From the NCBI GenBank assembly GCA_022575985.1, contig JAKSXM010000142.1:5706001-5770000 (forward strand): DNA of 64,000 bases, in the 5' to 3' direction. Below are positions 1-13,530 of the stretch, in pieces. This DNA comes from Anagrus nilaparvatae. Its lineage: Eukaryota > Arthropoda > Insecta > Hymenoptera > Mymaridae. The notes beneath the pieces are model-generated. The model was not told where the DNA came from, did not search any database, and saw only the letters and a program-made list of their open reading frames with translations. Positions within the stretch are counted from its first letter, which is position 1, and the number at the start of each line of letters is the position of its first letter. The translations under genes and the position numbers were made by a program.

Positions 1-3000
1 CGTTTTACTATCCCAAATATTTATTGGAAGCCTTAAGAATCCAAGTAATCGGGCAATCATTTGTCCTCCAAGAGCAGATTCTGTTTTAGCACTTTGCATA
101 GAAGGAACATTAAAATCTACAGTAGTTGCATTTACTATGCTTACAGAATCTGGCTGAGTGAAATTAACAGGTGGTTTATATTTTAAAAAAGTTAATCCTG
201 GCCTTTTATCCATTTCTCTGCATTCTTCAACTTTAGCTACTTCTGTTCCTTTTTTACCCCACCAACCAGGAATTTGTGAAGATGTATCATCTCTTAATCC
301 ACAAACTCCATAGTTATCATCTTTATGATGACATCGAGCGTTTTGAACGCACCAAGTACAGGTACCCAAATTAAGTTTGTAGGAAACGGAACTTTTACCT
401 CGATCATTTGTACCCCAACCTCCTCCAGGTTGACCATGAATTAAACAAGAATGACAATCACCAAGAGCAGGACAGATTCCTGGACACCGAGTCGTTTGTA
501 AATTTGTTGTACAATTACTGCCCACAGTTCTACCATAACAATTCTGAAATTTTGAATAATAATAATTTCAAGAATTTTATTATTTTTTATTTTATAGAAG
601 CAATAAGTTATAAAAATATTTTACTTCATCAGCAGAACACCAGCCACACTCTGGATTAGCTGCACATTCTACAAGGCTTTTGTGTTTTGAGCAAATTTGT
701 TCTGGTTCTATAATTTCTCCAGCAGCAGGAGCCAACATTGGTGGTAAGGTATAGGCAAGCAAATCAGCATTGACATTTCCATGATAACCTCCAACAAGTA
801 ATAGTGTGTTACCATTACGAACATCTGCTGCATGAGCAAATACACCCTGTTGTTTTGGGTACTGCGAATCTAGTAATTTAATAATCAGTTAATAATAATT
901 ATTTTAATTCTTAAAAGTATTCAAAACTTTTAGCAATTATTATTAAAATGAACAGTAAATTTAAATTATTAATACCTTTATCGCTTGCATTTAATACATC
1001 GTGACTGACCCAAGCATGACATCCCAAGTGATACAAATACATTTGATTGTCATAACAAATTTCTTCCCTATTATGCCTATGAGAGTATCCTCCAAAAACT
1101 ACTAAATAATTACCTACAAGTAAGAAAGTTTTGGATAAAATATTGATTTAGTTTTTAATCAATAATTATTCACCTATTATATTACAAGTATGAAATGCTC
1201 TTTCCCGAGGTACATAAGTATCTCGCAAATGAGCTCTTGGATAATGAATTTCAGACCAAACTTTTCTATCAAGTTGAAAAACAAACATTCGATCTGAGAG
1301 TTTACTAAAACGAGCAACACTAGCAACTACTCCCCCATAAACTAATAATGAATTTGTAGGTTGATGATAAACAGTGGTATGAGCAACTACTTGAACATCC
1401 AGCTCCTTTCCTCCTCGGGGTCTAACTTGTTGCCATTTTTCAGAACTCAATGTTGCATCAGCTAAATATAAAATATTTATTAACTTAGAATTAATAAAAA
1501 AAATCAAAGGTAAATCTTACATAAGTTTAACTTAATTCTATACAGGCTCGACGAAAATTCTCCATCCACTGTACTACCTCCAAATAAATAAATGTATTCT
1601 TTAGCTAAAGTTAATGTGTGCCTAGTTAAAGGTGGAGGATAGAAGGGAGAATTTTTAGCTCGCAAGGTCCAAATGCTTTTTTTAACATTATAATACCAAA
1701 GCTCGTTTGATAAAGATCCATCTTCAATTTTTCCTCCATAAATAACAAAACCACCTGAAAAAATTAACTAGTTAAAAAACTTATTCCAATATTTCATTAA
1801 TTCTTTAAAATATATCAACCTTCATAACTGCAAGCAGCATGCCCATATCGAGGACTAGGTTTAGGATATTCTTCAAAGCTTGTTTTAGATGTTTCTTCAT
1901 TTCCATATGGTGATTGAGTTGTAAACTCTTCTTTATCAAGATCTTGAAAAAAATCACTATCTTCTAATGGTGATATTGTTTCTTCTTTTTCAAAAAATTC
2001 GTCACTTCTTTTATATCTAATTAAAAAAAATTAAATAAAATAACAATGGCCTATGTGACATAGATAAAAAAAAAAAAAATAAATTAAATTAAATTGATTA
2101 CAAGGAATGCAATGTTCTTATTTTCCTTGAACCTCTTCGCTTATTTTCATTTTCACCAAAATTTTTCAAATGGCTTTTTTTATCTGTATTTCTTCCTTCT
2201 AAATTACTAGCTCTATTTCTTAAAATGGATGTACTGTTTTCTGCTATTAATAATTTCCATATTACCGATGTTGGTAATCCATACTGTTCATGAGCTTCTG
2301 CTCCTAATTGTTCTAATTCACTTGCAATTAATGCAGGATCTAAATATTCTGCAAATGAAGATCCCTCTAAAATAGTTATTATTGTACTTATTAGTTTTTA
2401 ACAAAAATTTAAATAAGATATTTTATTATATTTTATTTTAGAAATATTAACTGACAAGGCGACCTTTCAAAAAAAAAATGACTAAAAAAAAACACAAATC
2501 AATAATCAATAAAAGAAATTAAAATAAAAATTAATTTTTTAGTTAAATTTTATGAATTTTATAAATCATTACTAAATCATTTAATTAATTAGTCATCAAA
2601 AATTAATAATATTAATAAAAATCATAGTAAAAATTAGAGATCATAAAATAATTTGAATTTTTAAGTATAAAAAAGAAAAAATCGAGATAAACAGAAATAA
2701 ATAAAGATTAAAATAATAAAGACAAATGCAATGAAATATTAATTTTTATAGTAGTTATATAGAAGCAATTTGGGGAAATTTTTCGCAGATGTACCTTAAA
2801 AAATCAAAAAATTTACCTAAAACATTTCCATATTCATCTTCCCATTGACTTGTTGAAAAACGATAAATTTCTAAATTACTCAAAATAATATTTAGATTAT
2901 AACCACCAAATACATAAAGTGAATCAACTTCATTTATATAAATAGCAGTATGGGCTGCTCTTTGGGTCATTCCAGATTCTGTATGTGAAAGCCAATGCCA

Positions 3001-3875
3001 CCTAAATTTTTAAAATAATTAACATACTTCTTCATTTTATATACAAAATAGAAAAAAAAAAAAAAAAAAAAAAAACAAAAAAAAATGTTGTACCTGTTTC
3101 CTTCTGGATTAGTTTTATGTAATGAACATGACTGACCAGAAAATCCATTATGGCATTGGCAACGCTTTAACCCACATATACCACCATTGGCACATTTATT
3201 GGGGCACAAAGGTCGAGAACAATCCTTACCACCCCAATCATTACTGCAAAAACATGTATTATTAATGCATTTGCCATGACTCGAACAATTATTGGGACAG
3301 TCAGACACTGAAAATTCTGCATGAAAACCATCCAAAACATAATTTGTATCACTGTATAATAAAATTAACATCTAAAAAAAGATAATTACAGATATTAAGA
3401 TAAAATTATGGGTTGTGAATATTTTTTTAATTTAATTTTATTTACATATCCAGAAGTTGATGTTACTTGCTGTGGTTCAGTTTTACCACTGAAACTGCCC
3501 AAAAGAGGAGATCTAAAAGAATCTCCATTATAAACAAATACATAGTCATAACTACACTCAGTACCCATAGTGCGAAAAGTTAACGTTATAAACTGGCGTG
3601 AGTTGTTAGCTAAATCATTTATTATTATTATAAAATTATTATTTTCTCAATTTATAAATTATATAAATACCTTTAATGAGCCATTCGCAATGAGAATCTT
3701 GAGTATAATTAGATCCTTTTGGTCCATCACTAATGATACCCCATGTATCAGTGAAGATTTTTCTTGTTTTGTCACATGGTATTTGTTTATTGTTCATTTG
3801 AGGTATAAAGTTTAAACCTCTCGAAAGACAGCTCCATATGACCATCCATATTACTGAAGCTGCTAAAAACCCCAT
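1..3875 (-). CDS. Megf8: Megf8 (multiple EGF-like domains protein 8), N-terminal 914 residues, 3' end outside window
   Basis: Eleven exons join in frame: 3671-3875, 3446-3609, 3094-3371, 2817-3001, 2102-2366, 1820-2016, 1521-1754, 1174-1461, 976-1113, 625-869 and 1-543 (still open at the window edge). All introns are GT-AG. The ATG at 3875 opens a hydrophobic signal peptide (MGFLAASVIWMVIWSC). Then come a CUB domain (about residues 34-145, with HCEW and ECSYDYVFVY), two EGF modules (Cys148-174 and 179-205), six kelch blades (for example YVFGGY, LLVYGG, YLVVFGGYSH, LLLVGGYHG) and PSI-type Cys-rich sequence (ECGWCSADE, CTWCVQNARC). It continues into a YKPPVNFTQPDSVSIV block that I recognise from MEGF8. 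The order CUB-EGF-EGF-kelch fits MEGF8 better than attractin, which has an EGF before its CUB. MEGF8 proteins are very large single-pass surface proteins; vertebrate MEGF8 acts in left-right patterning and tunes Hedgehog signalling. About 140 charged residues separate kelch blades 1 and 2 (exons 5-6). Confidence 0.9.
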
Positions 3876-6538
3876 CACACTTTAAAAATTAATTTTATTT
3901 TGCATAAAATAATAATCATTTTTTCTGTTCTTCATGACAAATGCAATTTTTATTTTTTTGCAAATAGTTAACTCTGAGTTTCGCTAACATTTTTTAAACT
4001 TTGAGTTAGCATTAAAAAACACAGGTAATCTTAAATAATTTTTTGTAGACATGATGCAGCAAATAATAACATATTATTTTTTTAAATAACATGATTAATA
4101 TTAACTTTTTTAACACAATTAATTAAAAACTATAATAATGTTCGAGATAAATTTGAATGTCTCGAAAAATATAGAATAATCATAGTTTTTTTTTTGTAAT
4201 ACTTATAAATTTATAAAAAATGTATTTGTTATTATACACTCCATTGAATTGATTGTGTATATTTTGCATTCAGCTCTTCAGGGTCAACATCAGCGGTAAA
4301 AACTTGATTGCTTTTGAATTTCTCTCAATTAAAAATGCAGCTTAAATTAATTTGCTTTTTATACATCACATAATTTTTTTTATTTAATTTATTTCTAACA
4401 ATATACAGAAAAAATTTTTTTTTTTTAAGTTGATACAGACATATTTTTTATCTTGCGTTTGCGTCCTGGTTTTTGTAGGTTTTTGGTGAATGGAGTCTGC
4501 GCAGAAAATGTTACATTCTTTCCTCTTCCTCTTCCCCCCCTGAAAGCAACAAGATATAGCAGAAGTAAATTAAATCCCTTTTGAAGAGTAATGGAGAATG
4601 GATCAAAATAAATTTGCAAGGTACTTAAATTATTATTTAATTTTTTGTTTCTGAAATCAATTTCCATTTAATTAATTCATATGCATTTTAATAAAACACT
4701 CATGAAAAGATTTTTTTTATTATTATTACAAAATAGTATACATTATGAGTATTTTATCAGGAATAATAAACACGGAGATAGGGAATAAAGATTACAATTA
4801 ATATAAAGTTGCTAAAAACATTAAGCTAAAAATATTTTTATCATAAATATAATATAAAAAAAAGAATTTTTAAAAAGTCGAATTGTACTATATTCAGCAC
4901 CAAAACACGAAACTCCACATTGTATAGTATAGAAAATTGGAAAATTCCAATTTCAATATTCTTGAGAAACTAAGAAAAATTTTCAAATACCATATATATT
5001 TATTTATTGTTATGTATATTTGAATTTAACAATGCATAGAAGCTTTAAGCACATGTGCACAAGAATATTGAATATATTGGTATATTATAAAATAATTTTT
5101 ATAACCTAATTTTTATTTCAACTATTTTCAAAAAAGGGCTATAGCCCTATAGCCAGTATAGCGCTCTCGTCCATTACATTCTTTTCATCAGTCCATTATT
5201 TCAACCACGGATTTCAACCAATGTGAATCCTTGTCAAAAAATAGTTATTTGTTATCCAAGTGACAAAATATAGCTGTTAATTTTAGCTACTAGCTATTAG
5301 CTTAGCGCGGGGTTTTTGTACGAAGTAAATTATGAATTTATATGTTTTTTATTAAAAATGAAAGGTAAGAATATAATTAATTGTTCATATATCTAATATG
5401 TAAAATATTGTAAAATCTTGCTATACTCGCTCTTTTAATATGCAATTTCATGCTAAAAGCTATATTTTGTTACATCGTTTACAAAAGTTAATATTTTAGG
5501 ACAAATCCCACATTTTATCCCGTGATTTTCTCTTCCAGGTTAGAAAACAGTAATTTTTTGCTTAGGTACTTTAATAATGAAATCTATTTAGATTTATAAG
5601 GGGTATTAAAAAAACGTAACGCAAATTTTTTGAGGTAAGTCGGGTAACTATACCTTTGTGACACTGTCAACATATTTTCACATATTTTTCTATACCCCCT
5701 GTTTTCATGCATTTAAAAACTTTATCTGAAAAAAAAACAAACTGTATATTTTGAAGGTGATTTTGTATGGTATATTTTTTTCCTAGAATTTCAGAAAAGA
5801 TTTATAATAAGAGGGACGAAGAGAGGAACATAGTTGATTCACTTCAAGAAAATTTTTCAATGTGTTACCGTGGTAAGTCGTGTGTTGTTTTTTCGTGTTT
5901 TGGTGCTGAATGGAATAAAGTCAATCAAGTATCAGCAAGTTTATGTATATATACATGAATTTACTCTCTCGCAATGGAGTACTATAGCATTATTTTTGTT
6001 GACAACTTTTTTTGTTTTTTTAATTTTGTCGGCTTTACTTATATATAAACAATAATTTACTTATATGTATATAAACGTATTCAAAGTCATTTCTTTTTGG
6101 TAAGCATTATATATGTAGGATAGTTTTAAATAAGTATATCGTAGCACATAGATATTATTATTATTAAAAAAAATGTCGTTTCAGCATCTTGCATAAAGAT
6201 GGATTGACATTATATATTTCAGTTTTTTCGGAAAAATGTTAATTTAATAATTGTAAACAAATTATATTTAAATATTATTTTATTAATTATTTATTTCTCG
6301 GTTTTGATAAATAATAATTATAGCCTCAAATTTATGTAAGATTTATATTTCTTACTGGATATACCAGACATTTTCTTAAAAACTTTATGTTAACCATAAT
6401 TCCAATAAAATTAGTTAAACTTATAATTCAAATTATTAGTATTTATAGATATATGTAATTTTCTATTTTAATATATATAATTTTAAATTTTATATACTTT
6501 GCAGTAAGCTGTTTTTCAATTATTAATATATTGTAAAA
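3876..6538. other. Divergent intergenic region between Megf8 and Topors
   Basis: These 2.66 kb separate the start codons of two divergently transcribed genes and must hold the promoters and 5' UTR exons of both. The DNA is mostly AT-rich. Short less AT-rich patches lie near 4250-4310, 4440-4560 and 5150-5340. Small open frames at 4425-4667 (minus) and 5767-6055 (plus) have no recognisable domain or splice partner, so I do not call them genes. Confidence 0.5.
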
Positions 6539-9219
6539 ATGGAATCTTTGGAGCAAAAAAATGCTTCTGCAGGACCTGAAGAACCAATAAAATCTGAAGA
6601 ACTTGTTGCAAGTCCAGATAACAGTGAAAGGAACAGTAATTTAGCCTCACCACCGCCAAACTGTAGTATATGCTTGGGTAAACTTATTAATACTTCATTC
6701 ACGGACAGTTGCTTGCATCAATTTTGTTTTACATGCTTATTGCAATGGTCTAAAATTAAAACAGAATGTCCTCTTTGTAAACAGACATTCAAATCAATTA
6801 TTCACAATGTTAGATCAGAAGAAGACTATGATCAATATAATGTTCAAATTACCCATCAAGTTACAGCAACGCTGGACGTTGCAGCTGATATTCACATTAG
6901 TGGTGGTGGGTTAGCTATGTGGCAAAGTATAGCTAATAGAAATACTCTTCGACCTTTTATGTATAGGTAGACTCAAAAAGACAAAACTAAATAAAACTAA
7001 TTTTTTTGTAATTTTTAATATTTGCGATTTTCTTATCTAGAACTACAATGGGACCAGGTCGGCGTTATGGTGCATTGTTAAATCCACAAGCTGTAGGTAG
7101 ACGAGAGCAAATACCAAATTATTCATCATTTATAAGTAATCCAGAAAGAAGACGTCGTTCTAATGCTATTCAATTTCGACATTCTGTGTATAGACATGGC
7201 TCTTATTCTATCGTAAATCGAGATATTATTGGAGGAACTCGAGAATGTTCACCTGAATTTTATAGGTAAAGCATTTTAAATAGCATTCGAAAACATTTAA
7301 AAATCTGTTATCATTTATGAAATGTTTTAGGAGAAATCCTACTGAAACAGATAGACTTATATCATGGCTTAACCGAGAATTGCAAGTTTTATTGAATGAT
7401 AATGCTCCTCATATTTCTTATGTGATGAACATTATTATGGATTTGATTACACAGTATGAAATACGAAGTCCTGAGTTTCGTGATAGAATACGACCATATT
7501 TTGGAGCTCGAACAAGTCATTTTGTGCATGAATTTTATAATTTTGCTTCTAGTAATTATGATCTTAGAGGATATGACCAAGCAGTTATTTATCCTCAATC
7601 AAATGGTTATCTATTTTTTTTATTTACATTTTATCAAATACTTTTTATTTAATAAACTTGTAATTACACACTAGGACTTACTCATGATTATGTTCCAAAC
7701 ATTGTATCACCAGCTCCAAGTACTAGTAGTAGTTCATCACAAGATTCTGATGTTCGAATCTTAGGAGGTGGCTTTAATTTTTTTAATCCTCTTCCCAGCG
7801 GTCCATATGTATTTGATTTGCCAGGTAATTTTGACTTTTGATTGCTTTGTGTTTTTTGAAAATGAATAAATTCTTAATCAATTGGGTTTTAAAATAATAA
7901 ATACATTTTTATCAGGTCCAAGTACTGTAGGTCAAGTTTTTCGCATGCAAAATTCTCATATACCAGATGTTCTTACCATATCTTCCACATCATCATCATC
8001 TGAAAATGAATGTGAAGTTGTTGGTTACGTAAAACCTCGACATGAAAGAACACCGGAGATTATTGATTTGAATTCATCAGAAGATGAAATTCCTGCAAAC
8101 ATTGAAAATTCTACAACAAATTCTGCAATAAATATTTCAAATGAGGAATCAATGTAAGTTGATAAAAAATTTTTAGTTTTTTAAATACCACAATATTTTC
8201 CCTCTCTTCTCTTACATAGAAAAGTACATATATATATATATAAAAGTATTTTACAACAATTATTTTTTATTTCCTGCTTTTTAAAAAAAAAATTTTCATC
8301 ATGAAATTTTAATACCTTATTTATTTTTTACTAATTCAGACCAGATAATACAGTGGCAGTCGAAGAAGAAAATCACCCAAGCACTTCTTATGATGTTATA
8401 AAACGTCGAACTAGAAGAAAAGCAGAACAAGCTAAAGTTCAAATATATGAACTTTTAAATTCTACAAGTTCAGGTTCTGATTCTGAATATGAGCCAAATA
8501 GACGTTTAAGACCTCTTCGATTGCGTCGTAAAACATGTAGTAAAAAATCAAAAAAGACTAGCGAACAAAAAACTAAAAAAAAGAAGGGCACAACAAGCAA
8601 ACAAAACAAAGTAAGCGACAAAGAAAGCAGTGATTCTGAAAATGATGAATATAACAGGTATCAAGCAAATAAAAATTTGATAAACGAAAAATCAAAGAAA
8701 AACGATAAAAGGAAAAAGAGTAGAAGAGGAAAACGTAAAAGTAATGTTTCATGTTCAAAATTAAGAAATAAACCAAGTAAAAGATTCAAAAAAAATAGCA
8801 GCTACAGTAGTAACTCAAGCGCTAGCAGCAGTAATGAACAAGAAACATTCCAAAGAAAAAATTATTTATCAAATGAATCAAACCAGAGTGATAATGAAAG
8901 TTTATATAAAAATAAAAAAAGAAATTGTAAAAAAAATTGTAGATTATCAGAATCAGAAACAAGTAGTTCGGATTCTTCAAGCCATAGTAATAGAAGTTCA
9001 AAAAATAATTACAATTATGAAAGTCATAATTTTGATGGATCTGATGAACAACACACAAGTGATCAAATTAACACAGATTTTGAAAAAAATGATAGCACAA
9101 TATTTTCAAGTTCAAAAAGTGATGTTTCAGTATCACAAGAACATTCCAATTTAAATAAGAACTCTGTTTCTAAAGATAAATATCGATCTCATAAAAAACA
9201 TAAAGATTCTAAAAGTTAA
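6539..9219 (+). CDS. Topors: Topors, RING-type E3 ubiquitin ligase
   Basis: Six exons (6539-6966, 7041-7265, 7331-7605, 7675-7824, 7916-8153, 8340-9219) give a 731-residue protein. All junctions are GT-AG and in phase. A C3HC4 RING occupies residues 42-80: Cys42, Cys45, Cys58, His60, Cys63, Cys66, Cys77, Cys80. After it comes the region conserved in Topors proteins, about residues 219-305, including SWLNRELQVLLNDN and IIMDLITQYEI. The C-terminal 280 residues, nearly all in the last exon, are rich in Ser, Lys, Arg and Asn, with RS-like and basic nuclear-localisation stretches. Topors is a nuclear ligase for ubiquitin (and SUMO in mammals); the fly protein acts at insulator bodies and in meiotic chromosome segregation. 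The protein is shorter than the ~1,040-residue human and fly proteins, mainly in the low-complexity tail. The last intron (8154-8339) is the longest, at 186 bp. Confidence 0.92.
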
Positions 9220-11020
9220 AGTTTTTTTTTTTAACAAGTTGTAAAAAAAATTTAATTTTGCATTTAAGTTTATATTTAATGTATTTGTACATAAGGATAT
9301 AACATTTTAATTAGATTTTATTTTTCTTATTAAGGCATGTTTTCGATATAAAGATATGCGAATTGATAGAAACGTAATTTTTTTTTTCTTTTCATTGTTT
9401 CATGTACAAATTTTAAAATACTTAAATTTTTGTATTGAGAAATATTTTGTATTTTTAGCTACTGAGTGGAGAGATGTGATTTAAAATTAAATTTAATAAT
9501 GAAGATTTTGTCAGCTGTTTAAACAGCAAAAAGATTTTGATAGTATTTGGTAAAAATTTTGTCTATTACTATGAAAACTAAAGTTATAAAAGTAATTGTT
9601 TAAAGAAACTATGAAGTAAAAAATTTAAAAATCTCGGTAAAACGTTAGAAATGTTAAAAAAATTGTGATCATTATTCCATCTTATTTATTTCAAAGGATT
9701 TGTGCTCGTTCTTAAAAACTTCTTTAATAAAAAAAAAACATGGAAAGCGTTCCTTTTAAATATTATTTAATTATTTTTTACTGCACAGAAATCAAGATGT
9801 AAAGATAAATTCTAAGTTTTGGCTTTTTATAAAAGTAAATAGAGATTAACATATAAAGTTTGTTTGCAAAAAAATGATTTGAATCACTGTAAAGTCTAAT
9901 ATTTTTAATTAATTTAATTTGTGGCTTCTTTAATTTTGTCAAAAAGTTTTGAAATTAAAAAAAAAAAACAGTTTTGTGATCCACAAAAAAATTTCCTCCA
10001 TAAGAAGATGTTTCGTGATTTTACCGTGGTATTTAATATTTTGTATTCTGATGGTACTAATCAGAGACTTTCAATAAACAATATTTTCACCTGAAAATTA
10101 TTTGAATCTCTTTGTTATATTTAAAGAGTTTATTAAATCTTTAATAATTATATTTAATTTTATAATAAGCAAGTTACAACTTTTTAGTTAAAAAATTATT
10201 AATTAATCCAATATTTTTTTATGCGTTCATTTTCAACATCAAAAAGACTTGTACCTATCTTTTGTTTCAGTAACTATAAGTCCAAAATATTCTTTGGTAT
10301 TAAATATGGAGATAAATGTATCCTATTCTTATTAATAAAGTAAAATCTCGATATATAAAGTATGGGTGGTATAAAATCCTACACTATAATAACAAACATT
10401 ATTAAAGTGTAATGCAAATAAATTGAGGTTTTAATATTTATTAGATAAGCCTTTATTCGTAAGTTTTGTACATTACTTTTATATGTATCATCTATAATAT
10501 TACTACTTAATATTAAGTTATTAGTTAATTATCAAATTTACATATTAAATTTTTGCTAATTTAATTAAGATAAATATTATTTATTAAGCTTACATTAAAA
10601 ATCTTTGTTTTTTTTGATAGTGATGATTTAATTAATGTATATAAATTTTTTTTTTTCGTCTTGTTATATTGAAATTATTCAATGTAAAGTTAATAAACCA
10701 TTTTTATAATTATAATAACTTTTTAAATGAAGATCGAAATCTTAATTTTTGTACAAAATATAATAAATCTAATTGTTAAATAACTGATAAAAATTTAAGC
10801 TAGTTATTGTACAATATTTACAGTTTAACCCATTCATATCCAAATTTCTTTTCTAGCCCAAAATGTTTACAGAATTATCTGAAATTTTTTTTTTCTCAAA
10901 ATAAAAAAATTTTGAAATAATTGTGCAGTCAGAAAAATTTTAGTTCATAAAATTAAATTAATTTATGTCTAAAATAGGTTTAATTTATTTATTTTTTAAA
11001 ATTTAGGTTTAAATAGTTTT
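9220..11020. other. Convergent intergenic region (Topors 3' / DIMT1 3')
   Basis: About 1.8 kb of very AT-rich DNA lie between two stop codons. It should contain both 3' UTRs. An AATAAA for DIMT1 lies about 30 nt past its stop (complement of 10984-10989). Several AATAAA-like hexamers follow Topors. I see no coding sequence, RNA gene or clear repeat. Confidence 0.5.
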
Positions 11021-12207
<1,187 letters not shown>

Positions 12208-13044
12208 ATTTATAATTTTTGATTTAAACTATAAAATAATTAAAAAAATAACTTTAATAATTATTTAAATTAGATTATTAATTATATGTTTTTTAAATAT
12301 GACAAATTATTTTTTTTAAGTGTATTATAATGTATACACACGTGGATGTCGTCTGCTGCATTCTCAATCGGTAATAGCAGTTTCTGTCAGCCCTATTCTA
12401 AATGCATCCTTATCAATCGAGCGCGCGGTATCTCCCTCTCTCAAACCTTTTTTTAAAGGTGGGAAATTACAAAGCCTGGTTCCTACAATCGGTTTACTGT
12501 AGGTTTTTTGGATCGCTGATCACGAATTTCGGGATTTTTGTTTATGAAAAATGTACGGAAACCTTGTAAATTTTGTAAAAACTGACCATAAAGGAGTACT
12601 TTTCATGTATTTGAACTTTGATTGTCCAGATTTGGTCCATATGACTTTTTTGGGTCATACTGATAAAAAATTTCGGGGAACTTAAAAAAAAAATTACTGT
12701 TTCATCCTTGAATTAGTAAGAGGGTATAAAATAATTTTTACATATCTAGGGTAAAAAAAGCCTATTTTCTGCCCTAGGGAGGCGGCTTTTTTGCCCATTA
12801 TATGTAAAACTATTGTTTAGAACACGGGACAAAATATGGGATTCGACTTTTGCATGCTGTCTGTCTGTCTTTCTCATACAACTGCATGCAAAGCCAAAAC
12901 CAATATTTTATCCCTTGTTTAATAAATAGCTATTTTTCGTTAGTGGCTATTGAAAACACGCGTATTATTGAATTGCGCTGCAGCCGGAAAATAGGTGCTT
13001 TCTGACCACTGAAAAGAAAAAAAATTTTTTAATTGGTTTTTTAA
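12208..13044. other. DIMT1 upstream region with degenerate transposon-derived sequence
   Basis: 12320-12480 is less AT-rich and may be DIMT1 promoter sequence. From about 12476 to 12700 the sequence resembles the internal unit of the 21495-22414 element: it has a 'ttttttgg-tcgctgatcacgaa' motif and later a 'gtccag..t.ggtccatat' plus 'tttttgggtca' motif. 12819-12937 is a foldback whose arms contain 'gggacaaaatatggg' and the near-complement of 'aatattttatccc' around two GCATGC sites. No gene was seen here. Confidence 0.4.
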
Positions 13045-13396
13045 CAGCATTCCGGAGCTCTGTAATTACCGACATTTTCTACGGGGAATCTACAGGATCC
13101 TCTTTATACAAGAAATTTTCTTTTTAGTTCCTCTACACCACTATCGTCTTCGATTTTTGGTATTCGATAATTTTTTTTATCAAATAATAATTCATAAGTT
13201 CGTATCTATTCGAACCCATTTGATTGGACGCGAAATTTTTATTATTATAAATTATTAATTAATAAAAAAAATTATCGAATATCAAAAATCGAAGATGATT
13301 TTTGGCTTCAGGAAGTCCAGGAACCGATTAGCTCAAATTAGCCCAAATTTGCTAGATTCCCCAAAATGTTAGTAATTACAGAGCTCCAGAATGCTG
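13045..13396. mobile_element. TTAA-flanked palindromic MITE
   Basis: A 352-bp non-coding element has long imperfect terminal inverted repeats starting CAGCATTCCGGAGCTCTGTA on the left and CAGCATTCTGGAGCTCTGTA (reverse complement) on the right. TTAA stands directly outside both ends (13041-13044 and 13397-13400). Internal arms around 13150-13300 pair again (tcttcgatttttgg.attcgataa). A TTAA target duplication is typical of piggyBac and Kolobok elements; the superfamily assignment is inference. Confidence 0.65.
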
Positions 13397-13435
13397 TTAA
13401 TTTGATTACTTATAATTTTTTCAAATACTTGAATT

Positions 13436-13456
13436 AAAAAAAAAAAAAAAAAAAAA
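13436..13456 (-). terminator. Pol III terminator of tRNA-Lys
   Basis: A run of 21 A on the plus strand (T on the tRNA strand) begins one base after the discriminator position. It is a very long version of the oligo-T stop used by RNA polymerase III. Confidence 0.85.
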
Positions 13457-13457
13457 G

Positions 13458-13530
13458 CGCCCAACGTGGGGCTCGAACCCACGACCCTGAGATTAAGAGT
13501 CTCATGCTCTACCGACTGAGCTAGCCGGGC
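13458..13530 (-). tRNA. tRNA-Lys (anticodon CTT)
   Basis: The 73-nt minus-strand sequence folds as a cloverleaf. The acceptor stem is GCCCGGC paired with GTTGGGC (two G-U pairs) and the discriminator base is G. The A box is TAGCTCAGTCGG, the anticodon loop is CTCTTAA with CTT, and the B box is GGTTCGAGCCC. There is no intron and CCA is not encoded, as expected for a nuclear gene. It decodes AAG. The only tRNA in the window, it sits 61 bp from the TTAA-flanked MITE. Confidence 0.97.

Noticed and set aside
2041..2100. Reading through the Megf8 exon 5 donor as a stop codon (apparent premature end)
   Set aside because: Splicing at GTAATC joins in frame to exon 6, which resumes with kelch sequence (RYGHAACSYEG).
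1..3875. Calling the left gene attractin (distracted)
   Set aside because: Attractin shares CUB, EGF and kelch domains, but here CUB comes first, followed by two EGFs, and the block after the PSI region matches MEGF8 as I know it.
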